NCBI GenBank assembly: GCA_021818955.1
Contig: JAKASR010000002.1
Coordinates: 1-64,000 of the forward strand
Direction: 5' to 3'
Length of the DNA: 64,000 nucleotides
Source: Acidobacteriota bacterium
GTDB lineage: Bacteria; Acidobacteriota; Terriglobia; Terriglobales; SCQP01
In this document: piece after piece, positions 1 to 9,653 of the stretch
Layout: each line of letters begins with the position of its first letter
How positions within the stretch are numbered: the first letter of the stretch is position 1
Notes under the pieces: generated by a model
Told to the model about the DNA's origin: nothing
The model's database searches: none
What the model saw: only the letters and a program-made list of their open reading frames with translations
Translations under genes and position numbers: made by a program

Positions 1-1
1 T

Positions 2-613
2 TGCAATATCTTGAATGAGGTGTTTATTTTTCCGCGCGAGCGGTGGTTTCCCGTTCTGGATCTCCCGCTTGGGCCTGTAATAACTTATAATATTGCGACG
101 GAAAATGGTAGAAAACTGTTACAGCTAGTCAAGCGAGCCCTGCAAAGCTCAACAGAAATTTCTCCCCATCCTGGGCCGGCCGTCGGTTCCCTCTTGGAAT
201 CGCCCTCTTATGGCGAACCGCGCTTAATCGCACCCCGGCTGGGGCAGGCGTCCTTCCGGGCGATGGTGTTGGATGCCTATGCGCGCCGTTGCGCCATTAC
301 CGGTGAGCGAACGATTCCGGTACTGGAAGCGGCCCACATTCAGCGATATTCCTCTAGCGGCGAGCATTCTCTCGCCAATGGGCTTTTGCTTCGCAGTGAT
401 TTACATCGCTTGTTCGATGCCGGCTATATTGGGATAGATCCGCGGAACAATCAGGTCAGAATAAGTCCTCGCCTGCGGGGGGATTATGAAAACGGGCGGG
501 ATTATTACGCCTTGGAGGAAAGGCGGCTCTATTTACGCCTGCCAGCCAATAGATGTGATCATCCCAGCCCGGAAAAGTTGCGCGATCACTGGGAATCAAT
601 CTTTATGCATTAA
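2..613 (+). CDS. HNH endonuclease (HNH_2-like), 5' end cut by window edge
   Basis: The frame is open to the left edge, so the true start probably lies outside; a TTG at 11 is the first possible internal start but has no clear ribosome site. The C-terminal half carries an HNH-type core: CAITGE, then AAHIQRYS (first His), then LANGLLLRSDLHRLFD (Asn and last His). This matches the HNH_2 type found in stand-alone nucleases and putative restriction proteins. The visible N-terminal third has no recognised domain. Nuclease activity and any role in restriction are inferred. The gene looks AT-richer than its neighbours and has no partner visible in the window. Confidence 0.75.
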   Translation, partial: CNILNEVFIFPRERWFPVLDLPLGPVITYNIATENGRKLLQLVKRALQSSTEISPHPGPAVGSLLESPSYGEPRLIAPRLGQASFRAMVLDAYARRCAITGERTIPVLEAAHIQRYSSSGEHSLANGLLLRSDLHRLFDAGYIGIDPRNNQVRISPRLRGDYENGRDYYALEERRLYLRLPANRCDHPSPEKLRDHWESIFMH

Positions 614-621
614 TGCTCGGC

Positions 622-674
622 GCGAGTGGTTTTGAACCGCACAGAGTGATGATGAAAAATCACAGCGCACTCGC
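622..674 (+). other. Hairpin-forming sequence downstream of the HNH gene
   Basis: The arms GCGAGTG (622-628) and CACTCGC (668-674) enclose a second pair GTGAT (646-650) and ATCAC (659-663). It starts nine bases after the HNH stop codon and could act as a 3'-end stem, though no T tract follows. The rest of the 355-base gap to gdhA (614-968) shows no supported gene or RNA. Confidence 0.3.
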
Positions 675-968
675 TAACAACCACTATCCCGAAAAATGAT
701 CATAAACAAGAATCACGTTCTAATGGGCTGCAAATTGCCGGCAGACATTTGAGTCACCCCTGGATATGGATTGGCCTTGAATTTTATTTCTTCTAATCAC
801 GTTTTGCATCTGTAAGCGAAGCTTCGAATGCAAGTGATGCACGACCTTCCAGATGCAGTAATAAGCAAAACGCGAGAGCCTCCGTCCCAATCCTTTGTTT
901 TCGGTTTCGGAGAACCTGAACATGATCAGCGCCTCGCCTCACACCATGTACTCAGTCATAAATTTCCC

Positions 969-2237
969 CTAGGCGTAGATGCCGCGCAACTGGATGGCGA
1001 AGGCGACGCGGTCGATGGCGAGCATGTAGGCGGCGATGCGGTTGTTGACCTGATGGCGCTCGGCGTAGGCGACCACGTCCTGGAAGGACGATTCCATGAT
1101 GTGCCGCAATTGCGAGTTGACGTCGTCCTCCTTCCAGAAATAGCCCTGGCGATCCTGCACCCACTCGAAATACGAGACGGTCACGCCGCCGGCGTTGGCG
1201 AGGATGTCGGGGATAACGAAGATCTGCTTTTGCTGCAGGATCTCGTCGGCGGCGGCGGTAGTGGGGCCATTGGCGCCTTCGCAGACGATGCGCGCCTGGA
1301 TGCGTTCGGCGTTATGGGTGGTGATCTGATTTTCGGTGGCGGCGGGCAGCAGGATGTCGCAGGGGGCGGTCAGCAACTCGCCTTTGGGGCGGGCCTCGGC
1401 GCCGGGAAAGCCCTGCAAGGCGCCATTTTTTGCGCGCCAGGCGATCAGTTCAGGGATAGCCAGTCCCCCGGGGTTATAGAGGCCGCCATCGAATTCGTCC
1501 ACGCCGACGATTTTATAGCCTTCGCGGGCGAGCAGGAGCGCGGCATGGCTGCCGACATTGCCGAAGCCCTGCACGATGACCCGGGTATCTTCGCGGCGCA
1601 GGCCGAGCTTTTTGGTGGCCTGATCGCAAACCAGCATGCAGCCGCGGCCGGTGGCTTCGCGGCGCCCGCGCGAGCCGCCCAAATCGAGCGGCTTGCCGGT
1701 CACGACCGCGGGCACGGTCTGGCGGACGTGCATGGAGTAGGTATCCATAATCCAGGCCATGACCTGTTCGTTGGTGTTGACGTCAGGCGCGGGCACGTCG
1801 CGCTCGGGGCCGATGAAATCCACCAGCTCGGCGGTATAGCGGCGGGTCATCCGCTCCAGCTCGCCCAGCGACATGATGCGGGGATCGCAGATGATGCCGC
1901 CCTTGGCGCCGCCGAAGGGAATATTGACCACGGCGCATTTCCAGGTCATCCAGGTGGCCAGGGCGCGGACTTCATCGAGGGTGACATCGGGGGCATAACG
2001 GATGCCGCCCTTGCCCGGGCCGCGGGCGATGGAATGCTGCACGCGGTAGCCGGTGAAGATTTCCAGCCGGCCATCGTCCATCTGCACCGGAATATGCAGG
2101 GTGATTTCGCGGTTGGGATACCGCAGCACCTTCCACAACCCCTCGTCCAGGTTGAGCTTGCGCGCGGCCAGATCAAAGCGCGCCGCCTGGGACACCCAGG
2201 GATTGGATTCAGTCTCGACGATTGTCGCCACGCCCAT
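969..2237 (-). CDS. gdhA: Glutamate dehydrogenase (Glu/Leu/Phe/Val family)
   Basis: Catalyses reversible oxidative deamination of glutamate to 2-oxoglutarate and ammonia with NAD(P). The 422-residue length is normal for the hexameric class. The substrate-domain lysine motifs are visible (GPGKGGIRY near residue 75, [17 protein letters not shown] near 100-114), followed by the Rossmann nucleotide-binding stretch [14 protein letters not shown]. An in-frame ATG at 2258 exists, but the ATG at 2237 is preceded by GGAGAGGAAAGG and gives the usual N-terminus. A -10-like TATACT lies at 2284-2279. It is monocistronic, with a structured repeat in the upstream gap. The cofactor (NAD or NADP) cannot be settled by reading. 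Confidence 0.93.
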   Translation of the reverse strand: MGVATIVETESNPWVSQAARFDLAARKLNLDEGLWKVLRYPNREITLHIPVQMDDGRLEIFTGYRVQHSIARGPGKGGIRYAPDVTLDEVRALATWMTWKCAVVNIPFGGAKGGIICDPRIMSLGELERMTRRYTAELVDFIGPERDVPAPDVNTNEQVMAWIMDTYSMHVRQTVPAVVTGKPLDLGGSRGRREATGRGCMLVCDQATKKLGLRREDTRVIVQGFGNVGSHAALLLAREGYKIVGVDEFDGGLYNPGGLAIPELIAWRAKNGALQGFPGAEARPKGELLTAPCDILLPAATENQITTHNAERIQARIVCEGANGPTTAAADEILQQKQIFVIPDILANAGGVTVSYFEWVQDRQGYFWKEDDVNSQLRHIMESSFQDVVAYAERHQVNNRIAAYMLAIDRVAFAIQLRGIYA

Positions 2238-2457
2238 CGCCTTTCCTCTCCAAGCCAACAGAATCGCGAGGCAAATTCAGTATAGACCCGGAGCCCTAGC
2301 GGCTCGACTCAGCATTCTGCCAATCCGCCCATAGCAAGGCGGGAACTCGAGCCAATTCACGGCTAGGCGGCAGCCCAAACCAAATACCAGCGGATGACGA
2401 CCGCCATGCGCGTTGCAAAATGCCGCCGCCGCGATTCCGGCTTGAATGACCGGCAAT

Positions 2458-2645
2458 AAGCGTTAACGGCCGATTCGGACAGCAGTTTTCGTCCGAGATC
2501 GCAGGCCGAAGCGCGTGGTTCCTGTTAAGTCCGCGCTTATTAACGACAATAAACTTTCAGCAGCCATGAGTATTCGCCATGCGTCCGGTTTCGGCCGGAC
2601 CATTGCAAAAGCGTCAGCGCCTAAAAGTAAAAGCGGCCGAGCCGC
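2458..2645 (-). repeat. Intergenic structured repeat, copy 1 (inverted orientation)
   Basis: Full-length copy of a ~190-bp family also at 4520, 12639, 13732, 19543 and 21690; this one is reversed. In forward sense it begins GCGGCTCGGCCGCTTTTAC and ends CTCGGCCGTTAACGCTT. Internal hairpins include GTCCGGCC/GGCCGGAC-type arms and a GCGGACTT/AACAGG stem variant. It occupies much of the 469-base gap between lepA and gdhA; the remainder (2238-2457) shows nothing else beyond the gdhA leader. Confidence 0.9.
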
Positions 2646-2706
2646 ACCGCCTTCAATTTGCTCTACGAATTTGGCGGCGACAGCTTAGCCCGAGTAATAT
2701 TTATCG

Positions 2707-4509
2707 TTACGACTCGCCCATTTTGAGCACCGCCAGGAAGGCCTCCTGCGGGATTTCCACCTTGCCCAGTTTTTTCATGCGCCGTTTGCCTTCCTTCTGT
2801 TTTTCCAGCAGCTTGCGCTTGCGGGTAATGTCGCCGCCATAGCATTTGGCGAGCACGTTTTTGCGCATGGCCTTGACGGTTTCGCGGGCGATGATTTTGC
2901 CGCCGATGGCCGCCTGGATGGGGACCTCGAACATCTGCCGGGGAATCAGCTCTTTCATCTTGGCGGCCAGGGCGCGGCCGCGCTCGTAGGCGCGGTCGGC
3001 GTGCACGATGAGCGAGAGCGCGTCCACCGGCTCGCCGGCGACCAGAATATCGAGCTTGACCAGGTCGGATTCCTGATAACCGCTGAGGTGGTAATCGAGC
3101 GAGGCGTAGCCGCGGGAAACCGACTTCAGACGATCGTAGAAGTCGAGCACGATTTCATTCAGCGGCAAGCGATAGGTCAGCATCACGCGGCCGGGGCCGA
3201 GGTATTCAAAGCCTTCCTGCCGGCCGCGTTTTTCTTCGCACAAAGGCAAGAGCACGCCCAGGTACTCTTCCGGCGAGATGATGGTGGCGCGAATGACGGG
3301 CTCCTCGATCAAGCGCCGCTCGGACGGGGAAGGCAGGCGGGCGGGATTATCCACATCCATCACGGCGCCGTCGGCGAGCGTGACCCGATAGCGGACGCCG
3401 GGCGCGGTAATGATCAGGTCGAGATCGAACTCGCGTTCCAGGCGCTCCTGCACGATTTCCATGTGAAGCAGGCCGAGAAAGCCGCAGCGGAAGCCAAAGC
3501 CCAGGGCGGCGGAGCTTTCCGGCTCGAAAAAGAAGGCGGAGTCGTTGAGGCGCAATTTTTCCAGCGCATCGCGCAGCAGCGCATGTTGATCGCTTTCCAC
3601 CGGGTAAAGCCCGGCGAAAACCATGGGCTTGATTTCCTGAAAGCCGGGCAGAGGCGCGGCGGCGGGGCGGGCGTCGGCGGTGATGGTATCGCCGATACGG
3701 GCATCGCCGACGCGCTTGATATTGGCCGCGATCAGGCCGACTTCGCCGGCGGCGAGCGCCTCGACCTCGATGGTTTTCGGGGTGCGCACGGCCAGAGTCT
3801 CCACCTGGTAGGTTATGCCATTCGACATGAGCCGGATTTTGTCGCCGCGGCGCAAGGCGCCTTCCACCAGGCGGGCCAGCAGGATGACGCCGCGATAGGG
3901 ATCAAACCAGGAGTCGAACAGCAGGGCGCGCAGCGGCGCGTCGGGCGAGCCCTGGGGCGGCGGCATGCGCTGGACCACGGCTTCGAGCACCGCTGTCACG
4001 CCCAGACCGGTTTTGGCGCTGATCGGCAACGCGGCGGAGGCATCGAGCCCAATCACGCTCTCAATCTGCTCTTTCACCCGCTGCACGTCGGCGCCGGGAA
4101 GATCGACTTTATTGATTACCGGCACGACTTCCAGTCCCTGATTGACGGCCAGGTAAGCATTGGCCACGGTCTGGGCTTCGACGCCCTGGGCGGCATCCAC
4201 CAGCAGCAGCGCGCCTTCGCAGGCGGCCAGACTGCGCGAGACCTCGTAGGAGAAATCCACGTGGCCGGGGGTATCAATTAAGTTGAGCTGGTAAGTTTCG
4301 CCATCGGCGGCGCGGTAGCTGAGCCGCACGGCATGGGCCTTGATGGTGATGCCGCGTTCGCGCTCCAGGTCCATGGCATCGAGCACCTGCTCCTGCATCT
4401 CGCGCGGCGCCAGGGCGCCGGTGAGTTCCAGCAGGCGGTCGGCAAGGGTGCTCTTGCCATGGTCAATATGGGCGACGATGGCGAAGTTGCGAATGAGCCG
4501 CGAATGCAT
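2707..4509 (-). CDS. lepA: Elongation factor 4 (LepA), ribosome back-translocase
   Basis: Translational GTPase of the EF-G superfamily acting on stalled or mis-translocated ribosomes. At 600 residues it is typical. G motifs are all present: AHIDHGKST (P loop, residues 13-21), RGIT switch I, DTPGH (G3), NKVD (G4) and SAKTG (G5). The LepA-specific C-terminal end is visible as [20 protein letters not shown] and [17 protein letters not shown]. The ATG at 4509 has no convincing Shine-Dalgarno sequence, and a repeat copy ends only 10 bases upstream, so the promoter must lie inside or beyond the repeat. It appears to be a single-gene unit. Confidence 0.97.
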   Translation of the reverse strand: MHSRLIRNFAIVAHIDHGKSTLADRLLELTGALAPREMQEQVLDAMDLERERGITIKAHAVRLSYRAADGETYQLNLIDTPGHVDFSYEVSRSLAACEGALLLVDAAQGVEAQTVANAYLAVNQGLEVVPVINKVDLPGADVQRVKEQIESVIGLDASAALPISAKTGLGVTAVLEAVVQRMPPPQGSPDAPLRALLFDSWFDPYRGVILLARLVEGALRRGDKIRLMSNGITYQVETLAVRTPKTIEVEALAAGEVGLIAANIKRVGDARIGDTITADARPAAAPLPGFQEIKPMVFAGLYPVESDQHALLRDALEKLRLNDSAFFFEPESSAALGFGFRCGFLGLLHMEIVQERLEREFDLDLIITAPGVRYRVTLADGAVMDVDNPARLPSPSERRLIEEPVIRATIISPEEYLGVLLPLCEEKRGRQEGFEYLGPGRVMLTYRLPLNEIVLDFYDRLKSVSRGYASLDYHLSGYQESDLVKLDILVAGEPVDALSLIVHADRAYERGRALAAKMKELIPRQMFEVPIQAAIGGKIIARETVKAMRKNVLAKCYGGDITRKRKLLEKQKEGKRRMKKLGKVEIPQEAFLAVLKMGES

Positions 4510-4519
4510 GAAAAGAGTG

Positions 4520-4707
4520 GCGGATCGGCCGCTTTTACTTTGAGGCGCTGATGCTTACGCCAGGGCCGGGCCGCACCCGGACCGCTTGCGCAAACTCATG
4601 ATCGCCGCAAGTTTTTGGTCATTAATCGGCGCGGGACCTCAAAGGAAGCCCGCGCTTGGGCCTGCGATCTCGGGCGAAGACTCCGTCCGACGCCGACGTT
4701 AACGCTT
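4520..4707 (+). repeat. Intergenic structured repeat, copy 2
   Basis: Full-length but diverged copy, beginning GCGGATCGGCCGCTTTTACT and ending GACGTTAACGCTT. The internal hairpin keeps compensated pairing (GCCGGGCCGCACCCGG region), and the GCGGGACCT/AGGAAGCCCGC stem is retained. It fills the gap between the histidine kinase 3' end and the lepA start. Confidence 0.9.
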
Positions 4708-4757
4708 GCAGTAACCAGTTTACAGTTTCCGGGCGGGCATTCGGGCAGGCTCACGCC

Positions 4758-6134
4758 TCAATTCCCGGCAGGAGGCGAAGCGGCCCGCATGCCAGCACCG
4801 CCGGGCAGGGGCAACACCAGGCGGGCGCGGCAACCGGGGCCGGGGGCGCGGTTTTCCAGGGTGAGGGTGCCGCGGTGGGCTTCGGCAATCTGGCGGCTGA
4901 GCGCCAGGCCGGCGCCGGTGCCGCCGGGTTTGGTGGTAAAGAAGGGCACAAAGAGGTTGGCGGGATTGGCGAGGCCGAGGCCATCGTCATCCACCTCGAC
5001 GGTGAGGCGGTGATGATCGCCGCGCCAGCGCAGGCGCACGCCGCCGCCGGTTTCCAGGGCGGCATCGGCGGCATTGCGCACCAGGTTAATGAGCAAATGC
5101 TCCATCTGGTCGGGATCGGCGACCAGGGTGAGGGCGGGGCCGGGCTCGACCGCGACGGGCAGGCGGGTTTCCAGGCGCGCGACCCGGCCAATCCATGCCT
5201 CGACGGAAAACGGCCGCGGCTGGGGCGGGGGCAGGCGGGCCAGACGGGTGTAGGTTTCGAGGAAGCGGGCGAGCGCGGCGCTGCGCGAGGAGATGATTTC
5301 CAGGCCGGATTGCATGTCTTCGCGCCAGTCTTCCGGCGGCGGCTGTTGCGAGAGCAGCTGCCACAGGCTGGCGGAGATGGATTTAATCGGCGCCAGCGAG
5401 TTGTTGATCTCATGGCCGATGACGCGCAACAGGCGCTGCCAGGCGCGGCGTTCTTCCTCGCGCAAGGCGCGGCTGAGATCGCTGAGCAGCAGCAATTGGA
5501 GCGGCAGGCCATGCTCGCGAAATCCGCCGCGGCGCATTTCCCACCGTCCGCCGCCGCCGGGCAGGTTGAGGGTCAAGGACCGGGCCGGCTCGCCCGCCAG
5601 GCATTCGGCCAAGCCAAGTTCGGCGGCGCGGCGGCCGCGCAGTTCTTCAAGCGGCGCCTGCAGCAGGCGCTCGGCGGCGGGATTAAGCAGGCGCAAGCGG
5701 TCATCGGCATCGAAGGCCATCACCGCCATATCGACCTCGGCCATGACCTTGCGCAGCAGCATGCCGGCCTCGAGCGCTTCCAGGCGCTGCACATGCATAT
5801 GGCGCGCCAGCGCGTTGAGCTCGAATTGCACTTCGCCCAGAGCGTCGCCATGGCGCGCACCGCGCGCCTGCACCGAATAATCGCCCTCGCGCAACGAGGC
5901 CAGCAGATTGCTGAGGGTTTGCAGCGGGCGCACGATGCGCTGCCGCACGCCCCAAGCGCCGGCCAGCCAAAACAGCGCCAGGACCATATCCAGCGCGCCG
6001 CGCAGCACCGCGGGCAGCGAGCTGTGCGAGAGCAACCAAACCGCGACCGCCAGCGGCGGCAGCCCCATGCCCAGGGCAAACAGATAGAGGCGCAGTTCGA
6101 AGCGGAGCCGGGGTTGGGAGGGAAGACGCGCCAT
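4758..6134 (-). CDS. Membrane sensor histidine kinase, NtrY-like
   Basis: Two membrane segments (about residues 17-36 and 44-63) are followed by a HAMP-like linker, a PAS-like segment (about 130-175), a dimerisation box with phospho-acceptor His241 in VIGHEINNSLAP, and an ATPase domain with N box LINLVRNAADAAL and G boxes VDDDGLGLAN and GGTGAGLAL. The short periplasmic loop suggests membrane or cytoplasmic sensing. The frame stays open upstream into the regulator gene; ATG 6134 was chosen because the N-terminus then reads straight into the first membrane helix (458 residues), though its ribosome site is weak. It is last in the efflux operon and is the likely partner of the upstream response regulator. 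Confidence 0.88.
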   Translation of the reverse strand: MARLPSQPRLRFELRLYLFALGMGLPPLAVAVWLLSHSSLPAVLRGALDMVLALFWLAGAWGVRQRIVRPLQTLSNLLASLREGDYSVQARGARHGDALGEVQFELNALARHMHVQRLEALEAGMLLRKVMAEVDMAVMAFDADDRLRLLNPAAERLLQAPLEELRGRRAAELGLAECLAGEPARSLTLNLPGGGGRWEMRRGGFREHGLPLQLLLLSDLSRALREEERRAWQRLLRVIGHEINNSLAPIKSISASLWQLLSQQPPPEDWREDMQSGLEIISSRSAALARFLETYTRLARLPPPQPRPFSVEAWIGRVARLETRLPVAVEPGPALTLVADPDQMEHLLINLVRNAADAALETGGGVRLRWRGDHHRLTVEVDDDGLGLANPANLFVPFFTTKPGGTGAGLALSRQIAEAHRGTLTLENRAPGPGCRARLVLPLPGGAGMRAASPPAGN

Positions 6135-6294
6135 AGGCGTTTGCGGCGGAGCCGAGATGCGCCGATTTGAGATCAAGCTATCACCGCTACCCGGGCCCGG
6201 CCAACCCAAAGCGGTTGCAGCCGGGAGCCAACCCTCAAGGCAGCAGCGCACCAAAGCGCGGGCGAGACACTCGCGGCGGCGGGCGCACCCTGGC

Positions 6295-7665
6295 TCACGG
6301 CTCGCGCTGCAGGCGGCGATACAAGGCGCTGCGGCTGATGCCGAGCGCCTGGGCAGTGCGATGGATATTGCCCTGATAGCGGGCCAGGGTTTTTTCAATC
6401 AGGAGGCGTTCGGCCTCATCCAGCCGCATTTCTTCCCAGCGGGGGCTGGAATCGGCGGGGGCGGCGGCCGCTTCCAGGCCCAACTCGCCGGGCTCGATAT
6501 TGGAACCGGACGCCAGCAGCAAGGCGCGCTCGATGACGTGTTCCAGCTCGCGCACGTTGCCGGGCCAGCCGTAATCGAGCAGGCGCTGCATGGCGGCGGG
6601 ACGGAAGCCGGTTTGCGGGCGCTGGTAGCGGCAGGCGAACTGGCGCAGGAAATGCGCCGCCAGCAAGGGAATATCCTCGCGGCGCTGGCGCAGCGGCGGG
6701 ACATTGATCTCGATGGTATTGAGGCGGAACAGCAGGTCTTCGCGAAAGCGGCCAGCGGCGACTTCGGCGCGCAGGTCGGCATTGGTGGCGGAAATCACCC
6801 GCACCCGCACGCGCAGCGTGCGGGAGGAGCCCAGGCGTTCCAACTCGCCGGTTTGCAGCACGCGCAGCAGTTGCGCCTGTTGCGCGGGGGTGATATTGGC
6901 GATTTCGTCTAAAAACAGCGCGCCCTGATCGGCCAGCTCGAAGCGGCCGATGCGGTCGGCGCGGGCGTCGGTAAAAGCGCCGCGCACGTGGCCAAAGAGC
7001 TCGCTGGCGAAGGTGCCCTCGGGCAAGCCGCCCAGGTTGACGGTCACCAGCGGGCGGGCGGCGCGAGGGGAGAGCGCGTGCAGGTGGCGGGCAATGACCT
7101 CTTTGCCGACGCCGTGTTCGCCGGCGATGAGCACGTTGGCATCGGACGGGCCGACCTGGCGCAGCAATTGCAGCAAGGGGCGCATGGCCGGCGATTCGGC
7201 GATCAGGGGGGGCGCGCCGGCCGGCTGCAAAAGCTGGTTGGCAGCTTCCAGGCGCTGGCTGCGGCGCAGCGCCGAAGCTAGCTCGATCTGGGTGCGTACG
7301 GTGGCCAGCAGGCGGGCATTGTCCCAAGGCTTCTGGACGAAGTCGCGGGCGCCGCGGCGCATGGCTTCGACGGCGAGATCGACCGTGCTCCAGGCGGTCA
7401 TGACGACCACCGGCAGGGTGGGATCGAGCTGTTGCAAGCGCGGCAGCAGGTCGAGCCCTTCGCGCCCGGAGGTGGTGTCGCGGGCATAGTTGAGATCCAT
7501 CAGGACCAAGTCGAACTCATTGCATTCGACCGCGGCCAGCAACGCCGCCGGCGAGGCCGTAGTTTCAATGGCATAGCCCGCCGGCTTGAGCAGCAGGCGC
7601 AGGGCTTCGCGCACCGCCGGCTGATCGTCGGCAATCAGGATGCGGGGGATTTTTTCCTCGGCCAT
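6295..7665 (-). CDS. Sigma-54-dependent response regulator, NtrC family
   Basis: The receiver domain has acidic residues ADD (12-14), phospho-acceptor Asp57 and Lys112. The AAA+ domain has Walker A GEHGVGKE (182-189), the sigma-54 loop as GAFTDA (229-234) rather than canonical GAFTGA, and Walker B GALFLDE (248-254). A Fis-type helix-turn-helix ends the protein ([20 protein letters not shown]). The frame is open further upstream, but ATG 7665 gives the standard receiver start and 456 residues. It presumably activates RNA polymerase-sigma-54 after phosphorylation by the kinase encoded downstream. A sigma-54-like site precedes the first gene of this operon, suggesting autoregulation. Confidence 0.92.
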   Translation of the reverse strand: MAEEKIPRILIADDQPAVREALRLLLKPAGYAIETTASPAALLAAVECNEFDLVLMDLNYARDTTSGREGLDLLPRLQQLDPTLPVVVMTAWSTVDLAVEAMRRGARDFVQKPWDNARLLATVRTQIELASALRRSQRLEAANQLLQPAGAPPLIAESPAMRPLLQLLRQVGPSDANVLIAGEHGVGKEVIARHLHALSPRAARPLVTVNLGGLPEGTFASELFGHVRGAFTDARADRIGRFELADQGALFLDEIANITPAQQAQLLRVLQTGELERLGSSRTLRVRVRVISATNADLRAEVAAGRFREDLLFRLNTIEINVPPLRQRREDIPLLAAHFLRQFACRYQRPQTGFRPAAMQRLLDYGWPGNVRELEHVIERALLLASGSNIEPGELGLEAAAAPADSSPRWEEMRLDEAERLLIEKTLARYQGNIHRTAQALGISRSALYRRLQREP

Positions 7666-7720
7666 GGCGTTGACAATACTCAAGCAAAAGCTGCGCCGCG
7701 AATGCAAGCCGAAGCCGGGC

Positions 7721-9640
7721 TTACCGGCCCAGGCGCGGCGGGGGCAGCGGGCGGATGCGGACGGCAAACCGCGCCAGGATGGCGCCGGTGCGGCGGTCGA
7801 GCTTATCCTGCGCCAGGGCGTAATCGAGCCGGGCGGCGGCATCCGCGGTGGCGGCGGCGTTTTCCGCCTGCGCGGCGGCGATAACGTCCAGGATAGAGGC
7901 GCGGCCGTAGCGATATTTATACCGCGCGTTGGCATAAGTCTGGCGGGCCAGCCGCAATTGCGCCCGCGACTGCCGCAAGGCGAGCGCGGCATTTTGCCAG
8001 GCAATGTAAGCCGCCGCCGCCTTTTGCGCCACCTGGTTTTCCCGAGCGCGATAGCGCAGCTTCCGCTGCGAAGAATCCACCTCGGCGCGGGCGTGATCGG
8101 CGCGCGCCTGGCGATTAAATAAAGGAAACGAGAGCGAGAACCCGGCGCCATAATCCGGATAGGAAGAGTGGAAATTCTGGCTCAGCGCCTGGGTAAAGCC
8201 ATTCGACAACACCTGCCCGGAAGGGCAAGGCGTCTGCGATACGCGGCAGCGCACGCCGGAGAGTCCATACGTGATCCAGGAGCCCCCCACCGTCAAAGAG
8301 GGCAAGAGGGCATTGCGCGTAGTCGCCAGCGCGATATCGGCATTGGCCAGCTTATAACGCTCCTGCTCCAGCACCGGGCTATTCGCCACCGCTAAATTGA
8401 CGACTTGGGCCAAGGTGGGCGGAGGATCCTCGCCGGCGGCCCGGCGGCGATAGCTGGGCAGGCGATTGAGCGTCTGCACCTGGGCGGCGAGCAGAGCGGG
8501 AGAAAGCCGGCGGGAGAGGTGCAATTCCAGCACCATGGCGCGGGTGCTGGCATTGGTTTCCGCGGTCAATTGCGCCTCTCGCGCCTGGGCCAACTGAGTT
8601 TCGACGGTGATCTGGTCCGATTGCGGCTTACGGCCGGCCCGCACCAACCGCCGGGTATCGGCGGCGAGCTGGCGCGTGGCCGCGGTGGCTTGCGCCGCCA
8701 GCGCCGCCAGCCGCTGCGCCTCGGCCAGTTTCCAATAGCGATCGGCGGCGGCAGCGGCGCGCTGCATCACTTTCTGGCGGTAAATTGAAGCCGCGATATG
8801 GGTGTCATTGGCGGCGGTCTTCATGAAACCGCGATTGGCCGCGCCGCCGAAGCCGCGCAGCAGTTGCTGGGAAAACCCGATGCTCAAAGTGGTGTACACA
8901 TCAGGATTGAACAGCAACGCATTAGTATTGATATAGTCGCGCATGCCGTTGACATTGACCCCGAAGGTGGTCCCGGTAGGAAAGCCCTGGATATAGGAAG
9001 CATCCACTAATTGAAAGTTATCTTCTTCCACCGGGATGCCATATAAGAGCTGCGAGTTGAGCGGATATTTGGAATGAATGCTAAACATCGAGACGGAAAT
9101 CTGCGGGTCGAAAGAACCTCCGCCGGGAGTATAGAGATTGCCGCCGCCACTAAAGCCGCCGCCGCCGCCGCCGCCGCCATTGCCGCCGCCGTTGTTGCTG
9201 GCGCCGATGGCGCCGCTAAACAGGCTATTCGAAATGGAAGCGCCGCTGAAGCCGCGCGCGGCGGCGCCGGATTGGGTGCGAAGCACATCAATTTGCGCCT
9301 TCAGGCGATCGTAATTATCGGCCAGCAAATTGAGATTGTCGGCCAAGGTCAATTGCACCGCCTGGCGCAGCGAGAGCGGCAACTTGCCGGTACGCTCGGC
9401 ATAGGCCAGCACCGCCGGGTTGGCGCCGGGCAAGATCAGCGGCGGCAAGGGGCGGTAATCGTTCCAGAAGGCGAAGGCACCGCCCCGATGCGGCAAGCGC
9501 GGCGGCGCGAGCTGGATATTCGGGGAATGATTCCGCGTTTGCGCCGAGGCCGGGGCCGATGGCGGCGGCGCCGGCTGCTGCGCCCAAGCCAGCCACGGCA
9601 GCAGTCCCAGCAGCAGAGAAAAGAGCAGAACTTTACGCAT
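7721..9640 (-). CDS. TolC-like outer membrane efflux protein
   Basis: Outer-membrane channel component of a tripartite exporter. It has a signal peptide (MRKVLLFSLLLGLLPWLAWA then QQ) and two long helical TolC-type repeats rich in Ala, Gln and Arg with the usual NLNLLADNYDRLKAQIDV and ARQTYANARYKYRYGRASILD segments. A glycine-rich insert spans about residues 144-175. ATG 9640 was preferred (upstream GGATGG, signal peptide directly at the start) over an ATG nine bases earlier; the far upstream ATG at 9778 would overlap the ATPase gene. It has 639 residues. The preceding ATPase gene ends 13 bases before, consistent with one transcript. Confidence 0.9.
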   Translation of the reverse strand: MRKVLLFSLLLGLLPWLAWAQQPAPPPSAPASAQTRNHSPNIQLAPPRLPHRGGAFAFWNDYRPLPPLILPGANPAVLAYAERTGKLPLSLRQAVQLTLADNLNLLADNYDRLKAQIDVLRTQSGAAARGFSGASISNSLFSGAIGASNNGGGNGGGGGGGGFSGGGNLYTPGGGSFDPQISVSMFSIHSKYPLNSQLLYGIPVEEDNFQLVDASYIQGFPTGTTFGVNVNGMRDYINTNALLFNPDVYTTLSIGFSQQLLRGFGGAANRGFMKTAANDTHIAASIYRQKVMQRAAAAADRYWKLAEAQRLAALAAQATAATRQLAADTRRLVRAGRKPQSDQITVETQLAQAREAQLTAETNASTRAMVLELHLSRRLSPALLAAQVQTLNRLPSYRRRAAGEDPPPTLAQVVNLAVANSPVLEQERYKLANADIALATTRNALLPSLTVGGSWITYGLSGVRCRVSQTPCPSGQVLSNGFTQALSQNFHSSYPDYGAGFSLSFPLFNRQARADHARAEVDSSQRKLRYRARENQVAQKAAAAYIAWQNAALALRQSRAQLRLARQTYANARYKYRYGRASILDVIAAAQAENAAATADAAARLDYALAQDKLDRRTGAILARFAVRIRPLPPPRLGR

Positions 9641-9653
9641 GATGGCCATCCAT

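Noticed and set aside
828..2285. A 485-codon plus-strand open frame opposite gdhA
   Set aside because: It mirrors the codons of a clear glutamate dehydrogenase; composition is Gly/Ala/Asp/His-rich with no domain, as expected from an antisense frame in GC-rich DNA.
3001..4281. A 426-codon plus-strand open frame opposite lepA
   Set aside because: lepA on the other strand is unmistakable; the antisense product has no recognisable motif and no ribosome site.
4656..6170. A 504-codon plus-strand open frame opposite the histidine kinase
   Set aside because: The kinase frame has every H/N/G box; the opposite frame is Gln/Gly/Ala-rich low-complexity and starts inside a repeat copy.
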